Source of the DNA: Carettochelys insculpta | Lineage: Eukaryota; Chordata; Testudines; Carettochelyidae | NCBI RefSeq assembly: GCF_033958435.1 | Contig: NC_134152.1 | Span: 25,084,001-25,148,000 of the forward strand | DNA length: 64,000 nucleotides | Direction: 5' to 3' | Shown here: positions 45,602-56,879 of the stretch, piece by piece | Numbering within the stretch: position 1 is the stretch's first letter | Layout of the letters: the number at the start of each line of letters is the position of its first letter | Made by a program: the position numbers and the translations under genes | The notes under the pieces: model-generated | Told to the model about the DNA's origin: nothing | Seen by the model: the letters and a program-made list of their open reading frames with translations, nothing else | Database searches by the model: none

Positions 45602-45929
45602 CAGGGTTCAGCAACAGCTGACATGGGTGCCAAGAGTGGCACACAAGCCCATTTTCATTCATACATGAGGTGGGAGCTCAGCCCCAACCCTCCTCCCCCA
45701 TGCAGCCAGGAGCTTGCTCAAAGCCATGTGGATTAACAAAAGACCAGCTAATACTACCACCCACCACCTAAACAGTAAAGCTCTGCATCTTAATGTGTTT
45801 AGTTATTAATGCAGCTATTGTAAGTAGGACTATTAGTGACTTTAAAAAGTGTCACCAGCACTTGGACTGTACATAGAAGTCAAAAGGTCAAATTTTGGCA
45901 CTCCTTCTCAGCAAGGTTGCTCACCCATG
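45602..45929. mobile_element. hAT MITE, same family as 11703-12027
   Basis: The left end CAGGGTTCAGCAAC and the right end GGTTGCTCACCCATG are inverted repeats. Flanks TGCTAGCA (45594-45601) and TGCTAGAG (45930-45937) match at six of eight positions. The shared interior includes GACTATTAGTGACTTTAAAA and TACATAGAAGTCAAAAGGTC. Confidence 0.85.
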
Positions 45930-45999
45930 TGCTAGAGCAATGCAAACAAATAATAACCCATCTTCGCTCAATATTTTTGCCTTCTTCTCAAAATACAGA

Positions 46000-46290
46000 G
46001 CGTACCACAGCAGGGCCACAGCCACTGTGGGTTCCTGGCAAGATGGGAACGGGGCCTGGATCCATGTCCCCAAAAGCATTGGAGCAAAGGGGGAAAGGGC
46101 ATGGCCTATGGCAGTCAGCCCTTAGTGTCACCTGGATCGTGGCACTGGGCTTCACCCATCCCTCACACCCATGAGGAGCAGCACTTCAAAGCAGTCCAGA
46201 GTTCAGGCCATTATTACTGAGGAAACTCTGGGCCCTTTTAAAATGCCAGGCCCCACACCTGTCACCAGGCCTGGCCTACCACTTTGAACC
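46000..46290. repeat. GC-rich dispersed repeat (unclassified)
   Basis: GGCCTGGATCCATGTCC, GGAGCAAAGGGGGAAAGGGC, CTCTGGGCCCTTTTAAAATG and CACCTGTCACCAGGCC resemble the layout of the copies at 13521-13770. No coding signal. Confidence 0.4.
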
Positions 46291-47285
46291 AAATGATTTC
46301 AAGAGACGACACCGATTCTTAAAGGGACTAATTGCTGTGTTGGATTGGAGCCACAGCTCTTAGCGCTTTTTGGAATTGAGCCCAACATGAACCTAACGAT
46401 CCAAGAGGGGATTTTGGCCTTTAATTAAATCAATGGAAAAACTCTTATTGGTTTAAACAGAGCCAGGATTTTATCCCAGGTGTCTGAGTAGCGGGCCTGA
46501 TTTTTCATGAATAATCCACTGAAAACTGCTCTTTTTGGGTAAGTAAAACAGGAGAACTGGATTTCAACACTGACAGCCTCAATGTCAGTTGGATTAGGAT
46601 CAACAAGGCCGACAACCACCATGGGCCTGGGGGGATAGGGGGAGGGGGGCCCAGGTCTCCACCCCCCCGCCCCGGGCTGCCTCATAGCTGAGCATGGAGC
46701 AGTGACACAGCTCCGCTGCCCTGGCTTATCAACAGGCCTGATTGTCCTGGCCACCTCTGCTACTACTTTCCAGAGCTCTGCGACCCTTGGAAATGCCAGG
46801 AGGGGAGTCGGGGCCGGGGGCGGAGCTGATCAGGATGCTCCTACACTTACAGAGCTGTGTGGGCTTTTCATAATGGAAGTCATGAGGCTTTAAAACTCTT
46901 CAGGGCATTTTGCAAGGAGGCCTTGAAATGCAACAACAAAGGCAGAAAAGACTCAGTGTTAAACATTGACTGATGGCAGCAGCATGGCTGTTGAGAGCCC
47001 TGTGGTTTGTGATCATTTAATGTTTGTATGGAACACTTTACCTTTTATCAAGTAGGGATCTGTTTGCATGTGGGCGACTGAACGTGAGTGTGAATAGCTG
47101 AACCACTTTTAATAGGTGCTTGAATGCTGCCAAGTAAAACACAGGGCTGCCCACCAGCTAGTAGGAAGGAGTAGCAATCCGGCAGCAAAACAAATGACCA
47201 ATTATGTGTGAGTGAGACTGTAAATTCATCTGAATAACGGGGTATAGAAAACACATTTCTCCAGACCTGCTGATAGGGACAGAAA
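46291..47285. other. Unannotated sequence
   Basis: No gene is recognised. A short C/G-rich stretch lies at 46620-46680. Confidence 0.35.
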
Positions 47286-47610
47286 AAGGGGGCAGTTGCC
47301 CCATGGTGTGGTTATTCAACGGAGCCTGGGGTTCCAGCCCACCACTGGCACTCCTGTGGCAGTGGCAGTAGCCAGAGCCCCAGGCTCTTTAAATTGCCAC
47401 CGGAGTGCTGCAAAGCATGCTCCATGTGGCTCTGAGGGCAGGGGGGGCAGGACCACAGTCCAGGTGGCGCTGAAGGCTGGCTGTCCTAGCTTCGCCCCTT
47501 CTGCACAAAATTCTGCCCCTTCAGGTGTGCAGAGCTGGCTCCCCACATACGCCTTCTCCAGGTTTCCACAGCAGCTGTCAGCCCTGGTGCATTTCTCCCA
47601 ACCCCTTTTA
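47286..47610 (+). repeat. GC-rich dispersed repeat (unclassified)
   Basis: Starts AAGGGGGCAGTTGCCCC and continues with a CCACTGGCACTCCTGTGGCA block, a CTCTTTAAATTGCCACCGGA block and CGCCCCTTCTGCAC. Same order as the minus copy at 13521-13770. Overlapping frames on both strands are compositional. Confidence 0.5.
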
Positions 47611-48549
47611 AAAATAAACACGTAAAACATGATTAATTATGTCGGGTTTGCAGACATGATTTCCATCATGACAACTGTTATCATATCTGTCCGCTGCTGA
47701 GCAACTCCACGCTTCCCACTCTTGAAATGAGGAAGTCAAGGCTATTTGGAACACAAAACAGTTCCCAGGCATGATCTGATGTACTACATTGCCATTCTTT
47801 TTGGACTGTTCCCCACCACCATCTTGCAATGTTGCCCCACAATTGCCTTGATAAACCAGCAGGCCTACTTATGACAGGCAGAGCTGCACCTGAGCAGAAG
47901 GTTGTTCTGAGTGTATCAGATGAGCTTTAATGTGACCATCAAGGCTGTTTTCCCAGTCATGTGCAGTAGGACTGGGAGAGTCCTTGCTTAAAGAATATTT
48001 ACCAACTTGACATCATAATTAAGAGAAAAATCTGAGAAGGCTTTTCCATATAAATGTAATTCAAGCCATAATGGATTAAAATGGGTGCTTTTAAGTGACA
48101 GCAGCTGGCTAAGTGCTGGAGAGTCATATGCCCCATAAAATTTGCATATGAATTTACTTTGAGTGAGGTAAACACATTGTCGCAAGATGTGTGCACCCCC
48201 TTCCCGTTACCAAGTCTTCACACGCATAGGTATGTTCCTGGTATCGCTTGCCGTGCTGCCACCCCTAAACTACTAGGTAACTCTGGGCTGGGATTGAGAC
48301 TACTACCTAATCGTAGGTGGTGTGAACTTAGTGAAAGACCTCAACATTATTGAATTCTTTCTTAAGCCGCAATAAATAACAATAACATAGAGCAGGTCCC
48401 ACTTTTAGACCCTGCAGTTAGCAGCCTCCCCCTTCACCAACCTGTCTAGTGTAATCCAAACTGACAGAAATTTTGTCATATGTAAGAAAATCAGTCTGTA
48501 GAATGTAAAAAAGGTATTAACTGGTATTTAATGAGATAATGAGCCTGAC
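47611..48549. other. Unannotated sequence
   Basis: No gene or repeat is recognised. Confidence 0.4.
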
Positions 48550-48642
48550 ACATAGCAGCCAATTGTGCTGTGCCTCCCTTATGAACTGTCATGCCTCCCC
48601 TCCAAAAGGGCCTACCCCCCCGAGTTTGCTCATCCCTGATGA
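48550..48642. mobile_element. hAT-like terminal fragment
   Basis: Ends GAGTTTGCTCATCCCTGAT, the complement of an ATCAGGGATGAGCAAAC-type hAT terminus, also seen at 56879. No other end found. Confidence 0.4.
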
Positions 48643-50052
48643 AGAGGACATCTGCAAATAAAAGTATCCTTGCCCTGAAGAGGGGAGAAAATTGCTATGG
48701 TAGGCACACCAGCCTCAGTATGAGTTAAAAAATTTCAGGAGAACAAAACAATTTAACAACTTTATTAAAAGATAAACACTGTATCAGATTAAGAGTTAAG
48801 TAGCAAATTATTTTATTTTAAACATGAAAAGTTAAGAACATCAGAGAGGAAAGGACAAAAGAATTAAGTTAATAAATCTAACTAATAACCCTTTTTTGGA
48901 GGAAAAATATATTGTGGGAATAATTTTCTCAAATCCCAAGAGTGGTCTCGTCTAATTTTTTCTTTTTCAAAATGCAATTTTCATTCTTTTGATAAATTAG
49001 AAGGATTTTAATTTCCTTTTGCATTACTGCTTGAATTATAAACACAGGCCTAAGTTGGGCTTCAGGGGATTATGTGTTAGCAGAAAGGCACACAAATCAT
49101 ACTTGTCTATTTTAAACAGTTTGTTAAAACTCGGAGTCAGAAGGACAGTTGGCATTGTTAATGAAAACAGTCATCAAGAGCAAAATGTTATTCTTCCCAG
49201 TCTCCATTCTTGTTGGATAACCAGACAATACAGATGCATTACATATGTTTAAACTGCATGTGTAAGTTACCTGTGTTGCATAGGTAATGCATGGCGTGTC
49301 AGCATCAGAATATTGATGGTCAAACACTAGCAGCTTCTACTAGTTTCACTGCATTCCAATTTCTGCTTGTGTTGAATTAGAAGTTGCTCTTTTGCGAGGC
49401 TATCATTCAGCCATCAAAATATTGCTTTGTGCTTTAAATTTGGCATGAAACCTTCAGATGATAAGTGGGTGGGGATTTTGTTTTTGCAAAATTACAGCTG
49501 CTTTTACATTACAGACCTGATCTCACATACATTGAAGTTAATGTCAAAGCTCCAGTTGACTTCAGCATTATGCTGCTAGGATTTATATGAGCTACTATGG
49601 GAATAAACAGGTTTCAGACATTTGCATGCACTTTTGATGCAAATTCATGCCTCCAAATCAATGTAAATAGCTTGTTTTGTGGGGCTGGTGGTTCCATGGG
49701 TGTGAAAGAAGAAAATAACTCTCTAACTGCAGAGCGAGAACAACACTGCTCAGTGCAGGTTCCTACAGTCTACAATCCACATAAGGAAATGTGTGTTCTG
49801 TGCAGTCCTCCATACTTGGTCTTCCCAGCACGTATTTCACTGCCAAAGATCCTTGCACATCCATGGCCTAGGGGCAGATGTTGCACCATAATGAGTGCAT
49901 GAAAACAGTTACTCATTTCTTCGGGCCCTTGAAACTCAAATTACTGATCAGATGAGGTTCATCCAGTATTTAAAAAAAGAAACATTTAAAATGACAAAAT
50001 TTCCTCTCTTCCAGCAGTGTCCAGTGCCAAATGTTGAAGACAGAATAAACAG
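48643..50052. other. Unannotated sequence
   Basis: No gene or repeat is recognised. Confidence 0.4.
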
Positions 50053-50415
50053 AACAGGATAATTTACTAAACAATCCACACCCTGTTGTCCAGTCCCAGC
50101 TTCTGAAAGTCAGAGATTTACATCCCTGGCCATCTTGGTTATTAGCCAATGATGAACCAATCCTCCATGAACTTACCTAATTCTTTTTTGAACACACTTA
50201 TACTTTTGGCTTTCATGACAGCTCTGGCAATAAATTCCACAGATTGACTGTTGTGTGGAAAAGTACCTCCTTATGATTGTTTCAAACCTGGTACCTATTA
50301 GTTTCATAGGCCAGCCCCTGGTTTTTGTTTTATGTGTAAGCGTAAATATCACTTTCTTTTGTGTCTGAAAGTCATTAGCTGCATCTACTAGAAACTCTTT
50401 TCTAGTATACAAATC
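50053..50415 (-). mobile_element. CR1/L2-like LINE 3' fragment
   Basis: The minus strand encodes, with frameshifts, the C-terminal end of a non-LTR ORF2: a KEVLFHTTVNLWNLLPE segment (near 50260-50210) that parallels the NYFTRRVVKHWNVLP segment of the CR1 at 2392. A LINE-type 3' UTR with GGAGGATTGGTTCATCATTG follows. A sequence of this type is common in turtles. Exact subfamily uncertain. Confidence 0.65.
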
Positions 50416-50664
50416 TGTGCTGCAATCCCAAGGGTGACATCAGCTGGGATACGATCAGCAATGTGTTGGCCAGGTTTTGTTACCTTAACTTACTTTGAGT
50501 AAGTCGTGTAGTGAACTAGGAAATATCTGTTACAGGCTTGAAGGGAATACCAAATCTATATCAGACAATGGGCATTTAGAAGTATTTGTTGTTTTAAATC
50601 AATGCCTCTGACTGTTGTGTACCTTTTGGCAAATAAATCAAACTTGGTTCTAAAGACACTGTTT

Positions 50665-51375
50665 AGCCGCATCTACACGTGCCAGCTACTTCGAAACAGC
50701 GGCACTAACTTAGAAATAGCGCCCGTCACGGCTACACGTGTTGGGCGCTATTTCGATGTTAACATCGACGTTAGGCGGTGAGACGTCGAAGCCGCTAACC
50801 CCATGAGGGGATGGGAATAGCGCCCTACTTCGACGTTCATTGTCGAAGTAGGGACCGTGTAGTCGTTGCGCGTCCCGCAACTTCGAAATAGCGGGGTCCG
50901 CCATGGTGGCCATCAGCTGAGGGGTTGAGAGACGCTCTCTCTCCAGCCCCTGCGGGGCTCTATGGTCACTGTGGGCAGCAGCCCTTAGCCCAGGGCTTCT
51001 GGCTGCTGCTGCTACAGCTGGGGATCCATGCTGCATGCACAGGGTCTGCAACCAGTTGTTGGCTCTGTGGATCTTGTCTTGTTTAGTGCAACTGTGTCTG
51101 GGAGGGGCCCTTTAAGGGAGTGGCTTGCTGTTGAGTCCGCCCTGTGACCCTGTCTGCAGCTGTTCCTGGCACCCTTATTTCGATGTGTGCTACTTTGGCG
51201 TGTAGACGTTCCCTCGCAGGGCCTATTTCGATGTGGTGCTGCGCAACGTCGATGTTGAACGTCGACGTTGCCAGCCCTGGAGGACGTGTAGATGTTATTC
51301 ATCGAAATAGCCTATTTCGATGTCACCACATCGAAATAGGCTACTTCGATGTAGGCTTCACGTGTAGACGTAGCC
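50665..51375 (-). mobile_element. MITE-1 copy 4, TSD TTT
   Basis: The left end AGCCGCATCTACACGTG and the right end CACGTGTAGACGTAGCC are inverted repeats. TTT is duplicated at 50662-50664 and 51376-51378. Closely similar to copy 3, with open frames of 113 codons (50710-51051) and 96 codons (51012-51302). CpGs are kept. Confidence 0.88.
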
Positions 51376-51399
51376 TTTATGAGTCACTGAAAACATATA

Positions 51400-51777
51400 G
51401 GCTGCATCTACACTTGCATTCCTTTCGAAAGAGGCATGCAAATGAGGGAAACTGAAAATGCAAATGAGGTGCAGCTTTACCTAGCTGGTGCCTCGTTTGC
51501 ATATTCTTCTTTCGAAAGAAGAAAAGCAGTGTAGATGCAGCTCTTTCATAAGCAAACCCCATCTTCGAAAGAATCCTTCTTCCCATAAGAAAAGGAAAGA
51601 AGGGACCTTTTGAAGATGGAGTTTACTTTCAAAAGAGCTGCATCTACACTGCTTTTCTTCTTTTGAAAGACTATGCAAATGAGGCACCAGATATGTAAAT
51701 CTGCACCTCATTCGCATTTTCAATTTCCCTCATTTGCATGCCTCTTTAGAGAGAGGAATGCAAGTGTAGATGCAGCT
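51400..51777. mobile_element. MITE-3 full copy, foldback, TSD ATA
   Basis: The left end GGCTGCATCTACACTTGCAT and the complement of the right end (AGCTGCATCTACACTTGCAT) are inverted repeats. ATA is duplicated (51397-51399, 51778-51780). The arms mirror each other through GCAAATGAGG, GAAAATGCAAATGAGGTGC, CTTTCGAAAGAAGAAAAGCA and GATGGAGTTTACTTTC. Only 24 bp separate it from MITE-1 copy 4. Confidence 0.9.
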
Positions 51778-51780
51778 ATA

Positions 51781-53154
51781 TTGTCACAGGCTCTCCCTCC
51801 CCTAAAAAAGCACCCTCTTGCAGGTGCCAAAGACATTGGATCTGATAGGCATCACAGTTTATAACTGGGGGAGGGGAGGGGCAGTGTAACTCGGAGACCC
51901 AGTCAGAGAGTAGCTGGGCAAGGTGGGGACCCTGTTCCATGCCCCTGGCACAGGGGAGAGAAAGGTGGCACATGGCCCCAGCCTTTTCCAGATAATGGGT
52001 CAGGCAGGCATTGGAGTGCAGGTAGTGCCCTGCCCTAGCCTCCCCAGTTCCCCAGGAGGACTGTCCAGCCTTGGCAGGGCTACAGCCTCGGCAGCCCCAG
52101 AAGACTGATGGAAAATGTGCTGAATGGGAGTGGGGGCTGCGTGGGGGGAGGGAATGTGGATGGGGCCAGGCTGGCAGTTTGGAAAGGCGCTGCTTTCCCC
52201 TGGCCTTTACCCCCGCCATCCACACACAGTAGATCACCTCCTTCTTGCATTGACACAAGCATGGTGCTCTACGGGTTTGCCATAAGAGCCATTGTCTGTC
52301 TTAATGGAACACCAATGTCTTTGGTCTTCCGAATACCCAGAGCTGGGGAGACAAAATGTTGTTTACTGGGTTTTATTTAACACACTGGATTTTCTAACAT
52401 TCTCTCTCCAAATCCTGAAAGCAAGTCAGTCGAGTCCAGGTTTGCAAGTCTGCTCTCCTTTTCATTAACCTGTCAGAGAAAAGAGACTGCCAAATATCAG
52501 CACCTACAATGGAAAGAATCATAGTTACACCATTCTTCAACTGACCATCAGCAAATCATGTCATTTCACCATGTGGGTTCTTTAATTTATGAAAATCTCA
52601 TAAATCTTATTACTAATGACTCGATGTATGATGTACATATGAGAAAATTAAAGCCTCGTCTTATAACAAAAATATTTTCAGTGCCATTCTCTTCATGCTT
52701 CATTAATAAAGAACAAAATGCCTCTAGACTTTCTATAACATATGCACTGAGTGATTTCAAACCAGGGTTATAATGTACTTCAGCAATAAAAATGCTTTTT
52801 TTTTATTGCTTAGCTTGTAAAGTTGTTCCCATGTGCCAATAGGACAAAATTATTTGTCCTTTTTGCAAAGCATAGATTGTTACTTTGGTGGTTTTTAGGA
52901 ATTTTCTGCTTTAACTTTCTAGTCATGTATAAATGTGTTCCTCACGAGGATTATGAGCTTGGAGAATTGGAGTTGGAGAAGAGGAGTCTTACATTTTATG
53001 AAAGCAATTTCTTTAACCTAGTTAAAAGGAAATTAGAGATGTGGAGTGGGAAGCGCACTTCTCTTCTGAGGCACATTAAATTTGGATGCATCTTCTAGTT
53101 GTTACACAATGCATGCACCTGCATCATAGTACTTGCTACCTGCATTATGTATAA
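51781..53154. other. Unannotated sequence
   Basis: Positions 51800-52230 are G/C-rich with open frames up to 160 codons on the minus strand, without recognisable domain. The rest is AT-rich. No gene supported. Confidence 0.4.
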
Positions 53155-53265
53155 CGAGCAGTCCTGTAGCACCTTAAAGACTAACAAATGTATTAGGTGT
53201 ATTATGTATAACAAATGTAATGAGCTTTCGTGGGTAAGACTCACTTGGTCAGATCACAAGGAATT
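53155..53265 (-). mobile_element. Penelope-like element end, decayed
   Basis: AGCAGTCCTGTAGCACCTTA, AAGACTAACAAATGTATTAG, an inserted AT-rich partial repeat, then TGAGCTTTCGTGGGTAAG and ACTTGGTCAGATCAC. The hammerhead-like part keeps GAAA, but the CUGANGA box reads CTGACCA. Confidence 0.75.
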
Positions 53266-53639
53266 GTCTAAACAGCACAGGACCTGGAAAGAAGAATTTT
53301 CAGTTCAAAGTGATAAAGGTCCTCACATTTTCCTTCCAAAAAAGAGTTTATTTCAACAAAATCTTTGGTGCTTGCAATCCTCTCTGGGAATGAATGTTCA
53401 TGACTCCCTTCTTTGCTTTCTTCATGACCCCTACTTCTGTTACTGGAAGTCTTTAAATGCTTGGAAGATGTCAGTAATTCAATCAGGGGTGAAAGTAACA
53501 TAAACCTTCTTACAGGTACTGTCTTATTGCAACCTAAGTCTTCAAATAGCTGGCTGTTTAAATAGCATCCTGATGGCTTTTGCTGCAGCTTAGCCAGCTC
53601 TTGCTAAAGATGCACAGTAGGACACTTAAAATGCTGAAT

Positions 53640-53750
53640 TCAATCAGAGATTATGGGACTATTACCGGGGTGGGTGGGCGCAGTTGTGGCCTACGATGTG
53701 CAGGAGGTCTGACTAGATTATTACAATGGTCCTCTGTCTAGCTGGAAAGT
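53640..53750 (+). mobile_element. CR1/L3-type LINE tail fragment
   Basis: GTTGTGGCCTACGATGTGCA, GGAGGTCTGACTAGATTATT and ACAATGGTCCTCTGTC match the tail seen at 24618-24735. Confidence 0.65.
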
Positions 53751-54227
53751 CCATGAGTCTGCAGGGTATACACAGCACCTCCCATGAGGGATACACATTC
53801 TCAGATTTTGGAGTCCAATGACAGGTGAAGAAGTCTAGGTGCTCCATCGCTGCTGGTGCTGGTGTCATGCTGGAATTCTTCAGTGAAACTTGAACAAAGA
53901 CTACTCCCAAGTCCATGCTATATGCCCCACTTCCAAGGTGTTCTTAGTGCTTTTCAAGCACTCCTGTACCAGACCAAGAATAGAATACTGGACCTTTAGC
54001 AGTGTCTCCATTTTCAATTATTTTCAGGACACAGACTTGGGACCTTTGCTACAATGCATGCAGCTGACGTTACGCGGCTGCTAAAACCAAGTGGGATCAC
54101 ATGAAGTACCTTGTGCTTTGCAGGACTGGGGTTTTTTGTTTGTAATGGATTATTTACTCTGGATTTTATGAACCATTCCTAATAAATAAGACAAACTGAT
54201 GCCCAGACCACTCAGTGCTCACACACA
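53751..54227. other. Unannotated sequence
   Basis: Nothing recognised. Confidence 0.35.
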
Positions 54228-54385
54228 TCATAGAATTACAGAATCCTAGGGCTGGAAGGGACCTCAGGAGGTCATCGAGTCCAGCCTCCTGCCTAAAGCA
54301 GGATCAACCCCAACTAAATCATCCCAGCCAGGGCTTTGTCAGCTGGGACTTATAAGCCTCTAGGGATGGAGATTCCACCCTAGAA
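54228..54385 (-). mobile_element. CR1 LINE 3' tail
   Basis: Plus-strand text reads ATCATAGAATTACAGAATCC, then GGGACCTCAGGAGGTCATC, then AAGCAGGATCAACCCCAACT and a TAGGGATGGAGATTCCACCC end. This is the complement of the CR1 3' end at 2750-2895. Confidence 0.93.
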
Positions 54386-54521
54386 CTTGAAAATATACGG
54401 GATTTTCAAGGCAACGCCGCTGAGATGCATACTCCTAAGTTTGTCTTGATATGAGACGAGTGTCACACAATGTCCTGGATGTGGAAGAACAAGAAATAGA
54501 GTGCATCTGTGTTTGATTTAG
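54386..54521. other. Unannotated sequence
   Basis: Short stretch with nothing recognised. Confidence 0.35.
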
Positions 54522-54560
54522 GGGTATGTCTATACATTTAATGGAGTTAGACAGATTAAT
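54522..54560. mobile_element. Possible MITE left end
   Basis: GGGTATGTCTATACATTTAA after TTTA resembles the MITE supergroup terminus. No right end found. Confidence 0.35.
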
Positions 54561-56235
54561 CAGTAATGCAAGGGTACATCGTACTGTGCCAATGTCTCAG
54601 AAAGAAGCTGACAGGATTTTCCCTTAAAAATGGGGTTCAGCATCATATTGGTGTTTCTTTTTTTATTACAGCAGATGCCTTAAGCAAAACTAGAGCCCCA
54701 CGTTGTGCATCAGATAAGAAAATTTCTCTCCCCCCTGAATTTACAGTCTAAACACACAGGATAGATCAAGTATGGAAGAAAGGAAGGATTATGAGGATGC
54801 CCTCAGAGAACAGCATTCTCTAAAATACTGTGATGATAGCATTTATTGACATGACTTGTGTGGCAAAAATCACACCGCAATGGAAGCAGAGAATGGTGAA
54901 GAGTGGAATTATTTATGGACAATTTCACTAGATTCTTGATTCTCTCTGTGGCCTCAAGGTACCATGGTAATGAATGAATATGAAATAGATCAGCAGGCAG
55001 GCACACACCTGCAAATTAGGTAGTGTCTATAATATTAGAGAGCTCTGTTACAAAGAAAGAGAATTAATGTTACTGACAGAAAGCCAAGACAACTGATCCC
55101 AGTCTGATCTGTGTTTCTCAGGAGCTGACAGGCATTCTAGAATCTGGGTCAATGGGACCAAGGGTGTGTTCTTCTTTGTTCTCTGTATTCTTCTCTCATC
55201 TCCTGGTGGGGAAGTCAGAATAAGTAGTGTGAGCTCATAATTGATATAAAACAACCTATAGGCCCTAGATCAGCAAGCATTTAAGAAAGTGCTTCACTTT
55301 TGTGACATCAGTAGCCAATGGGATTTTGTCTATGGTTAAAGTTCAGCAGGAGCCAGTAAAATTTTCTCTCTAAATGTTTTTCCAATGAAAAATTAGATTT
55401 TTAAGTAAACAAATACTTTCCTGGAAATTGGTCTGCTCTCCTTGCAATTTTTTAAAAAAAATTTCTTTGGTGTTTTTTTTTAACATTAACAGTTTTAAAC
55501 ACAATTTTTAGGGTTTTGGCAGATTGGGGCTTTCAAAATTCTTTTTTTTTTTTCAGTTAATAGCCTAAGTTCTGCACAAATCCAATTTTCCAAATTTTCC
55601 AATCAAATCTAATGACAGCATTGAATTATTTCTATCAACTAGCAACATTTATCAGTGCTCATAATTTATACAAAAGCAGAAATTGGACATTTGATAGTGG
55701 TCCATTTGCATACAGTTGTTTGCATATGGCTTGGTATTTATTTCTGGTTCCTGATCAGAACTTGCCATCTAATATTAATTAAATTTGGTAAGTAAATGTG
55801 AGGTAGCTTAAATTTTGCATGGTAGAATATTTTTCAATAATCAGCCAATGAAACAAAGACTTCCCGGAGTGAGACTGTTATTAAAATGCTAATAGAGATT
55901 ATTCTAAAAGAGATGTTTGCTCAGACCTCAGCCATGAATGTATCCATTTTGCAAAGTGCTAATGTGTGTGGTTTTAACTTAAAAGGTTTCCCCCTTACAG
56001 AGGATCTAATGAATCCTTTGAAATAAGCCACTATCATTTGATATGCCCCATGAAAATTAAGACAAAGGATTTTGATATAGCTACAGAGAGGGAGAAGGAT
56101 AATGAGCTTAATTAAATATATTGTAATAAAGATGCCTTTGTACGTATGAGCTATCTATGTGTAAGGCATTGAACCTAGATAAACATGCTAGAAAGTATAC
56201 AGGCAGTGAATTACTAGTAAGACGATAGAACTGTA
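54561..56235. other. Repeat-poor AT-rich sequence
   Basis: No gene or mobile element is recognised. T-rich runs are at 55440-55560. Confidence 0.4.
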
Positions 56236-56400
56236 TACATGGCCAAGTTATTCTGAAATAAGAGCAGTTATTTTGAAATAACTTTGTCAGCATCTAAATG
56301 TTGCACACACTATTTTGAAATAAATTTGAAATAGCAGGTGCGTTGTTTTGATTCTGGTGCACCTCATGCCATGAGGAATAATGCCTATTTTGAAATTTTT
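56236..56400. mobile_element. Decayed MITE body with TATTTTGAAATA palindromes
   Basis: AAGTTATTCTGAAATAAG, CAGTTATTTTGAAATAACTT and ACTATTTTGAAATAAATTTG resemble the interior at 61715-61839. They are probably decayed TATTTCGAAATA units. Ends not seen. Confidence 0.45.
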
Positions 56401-56799
56401 AATCTACTAATTCCAACTAACCTAATGTTCTAGAAATCTTTACTATTAAAATTCCACAGTAATGCATTGACCTTAGCCAATGTTGTTTTACAATGAATCT
56501 ATTATAAGACAACAATCATAATTCACACATTTGTTATTCTATCAGCGTTAATTATATCGGTGCACAAAAGGACATGACATTTCATTAGCAGGGGCACAGT
56601 ATGATTTGCTGCTGGGTCTCAGGCTCATCTACCTCATTAAAAATGTTGAACTACATTACTGTTTTGATGTGTGTATATTCACATTTATATACTGATTAAT
56701 AAAGTTTATACATCCTACATGCTTATTTTCTAACACATGCAGAAAGGATTTTCTTTTTTCTTTTCACGTGAACATAGCCAAAAATTCTATTGGTTTCAA
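56401..56799. other. Unannotated sequence
   Basis: AT-rich; nothing recognised. Confidence 0.4.
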
Positions 56800-56879
56800 T
56801 TACACTAAACAGCTGGGGGGCCCTGGTCATTGCAGAGGCAAAAAGTGGGGTCGTACGTAAAAAGTTTGCTCATCCCTGA
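56800..56879. mobile_element. hAT-like terminal fragment
   Basis: GGCAAAAAGTGGGGTCGTAC followed by AAAGTTTGCTCATCCCTGA is the complement of a TCAGGGATGAGCAAAC terminus, also seen at 48642. Confidence 0.45.

Noticed and set aside
51776..52258. 160-codon minus-strand frame in G/C-rich sequence
   Set aside because: Its start lies at a MITE boundary, and other frames overlap it in both directions. The product has no recognisable motif.
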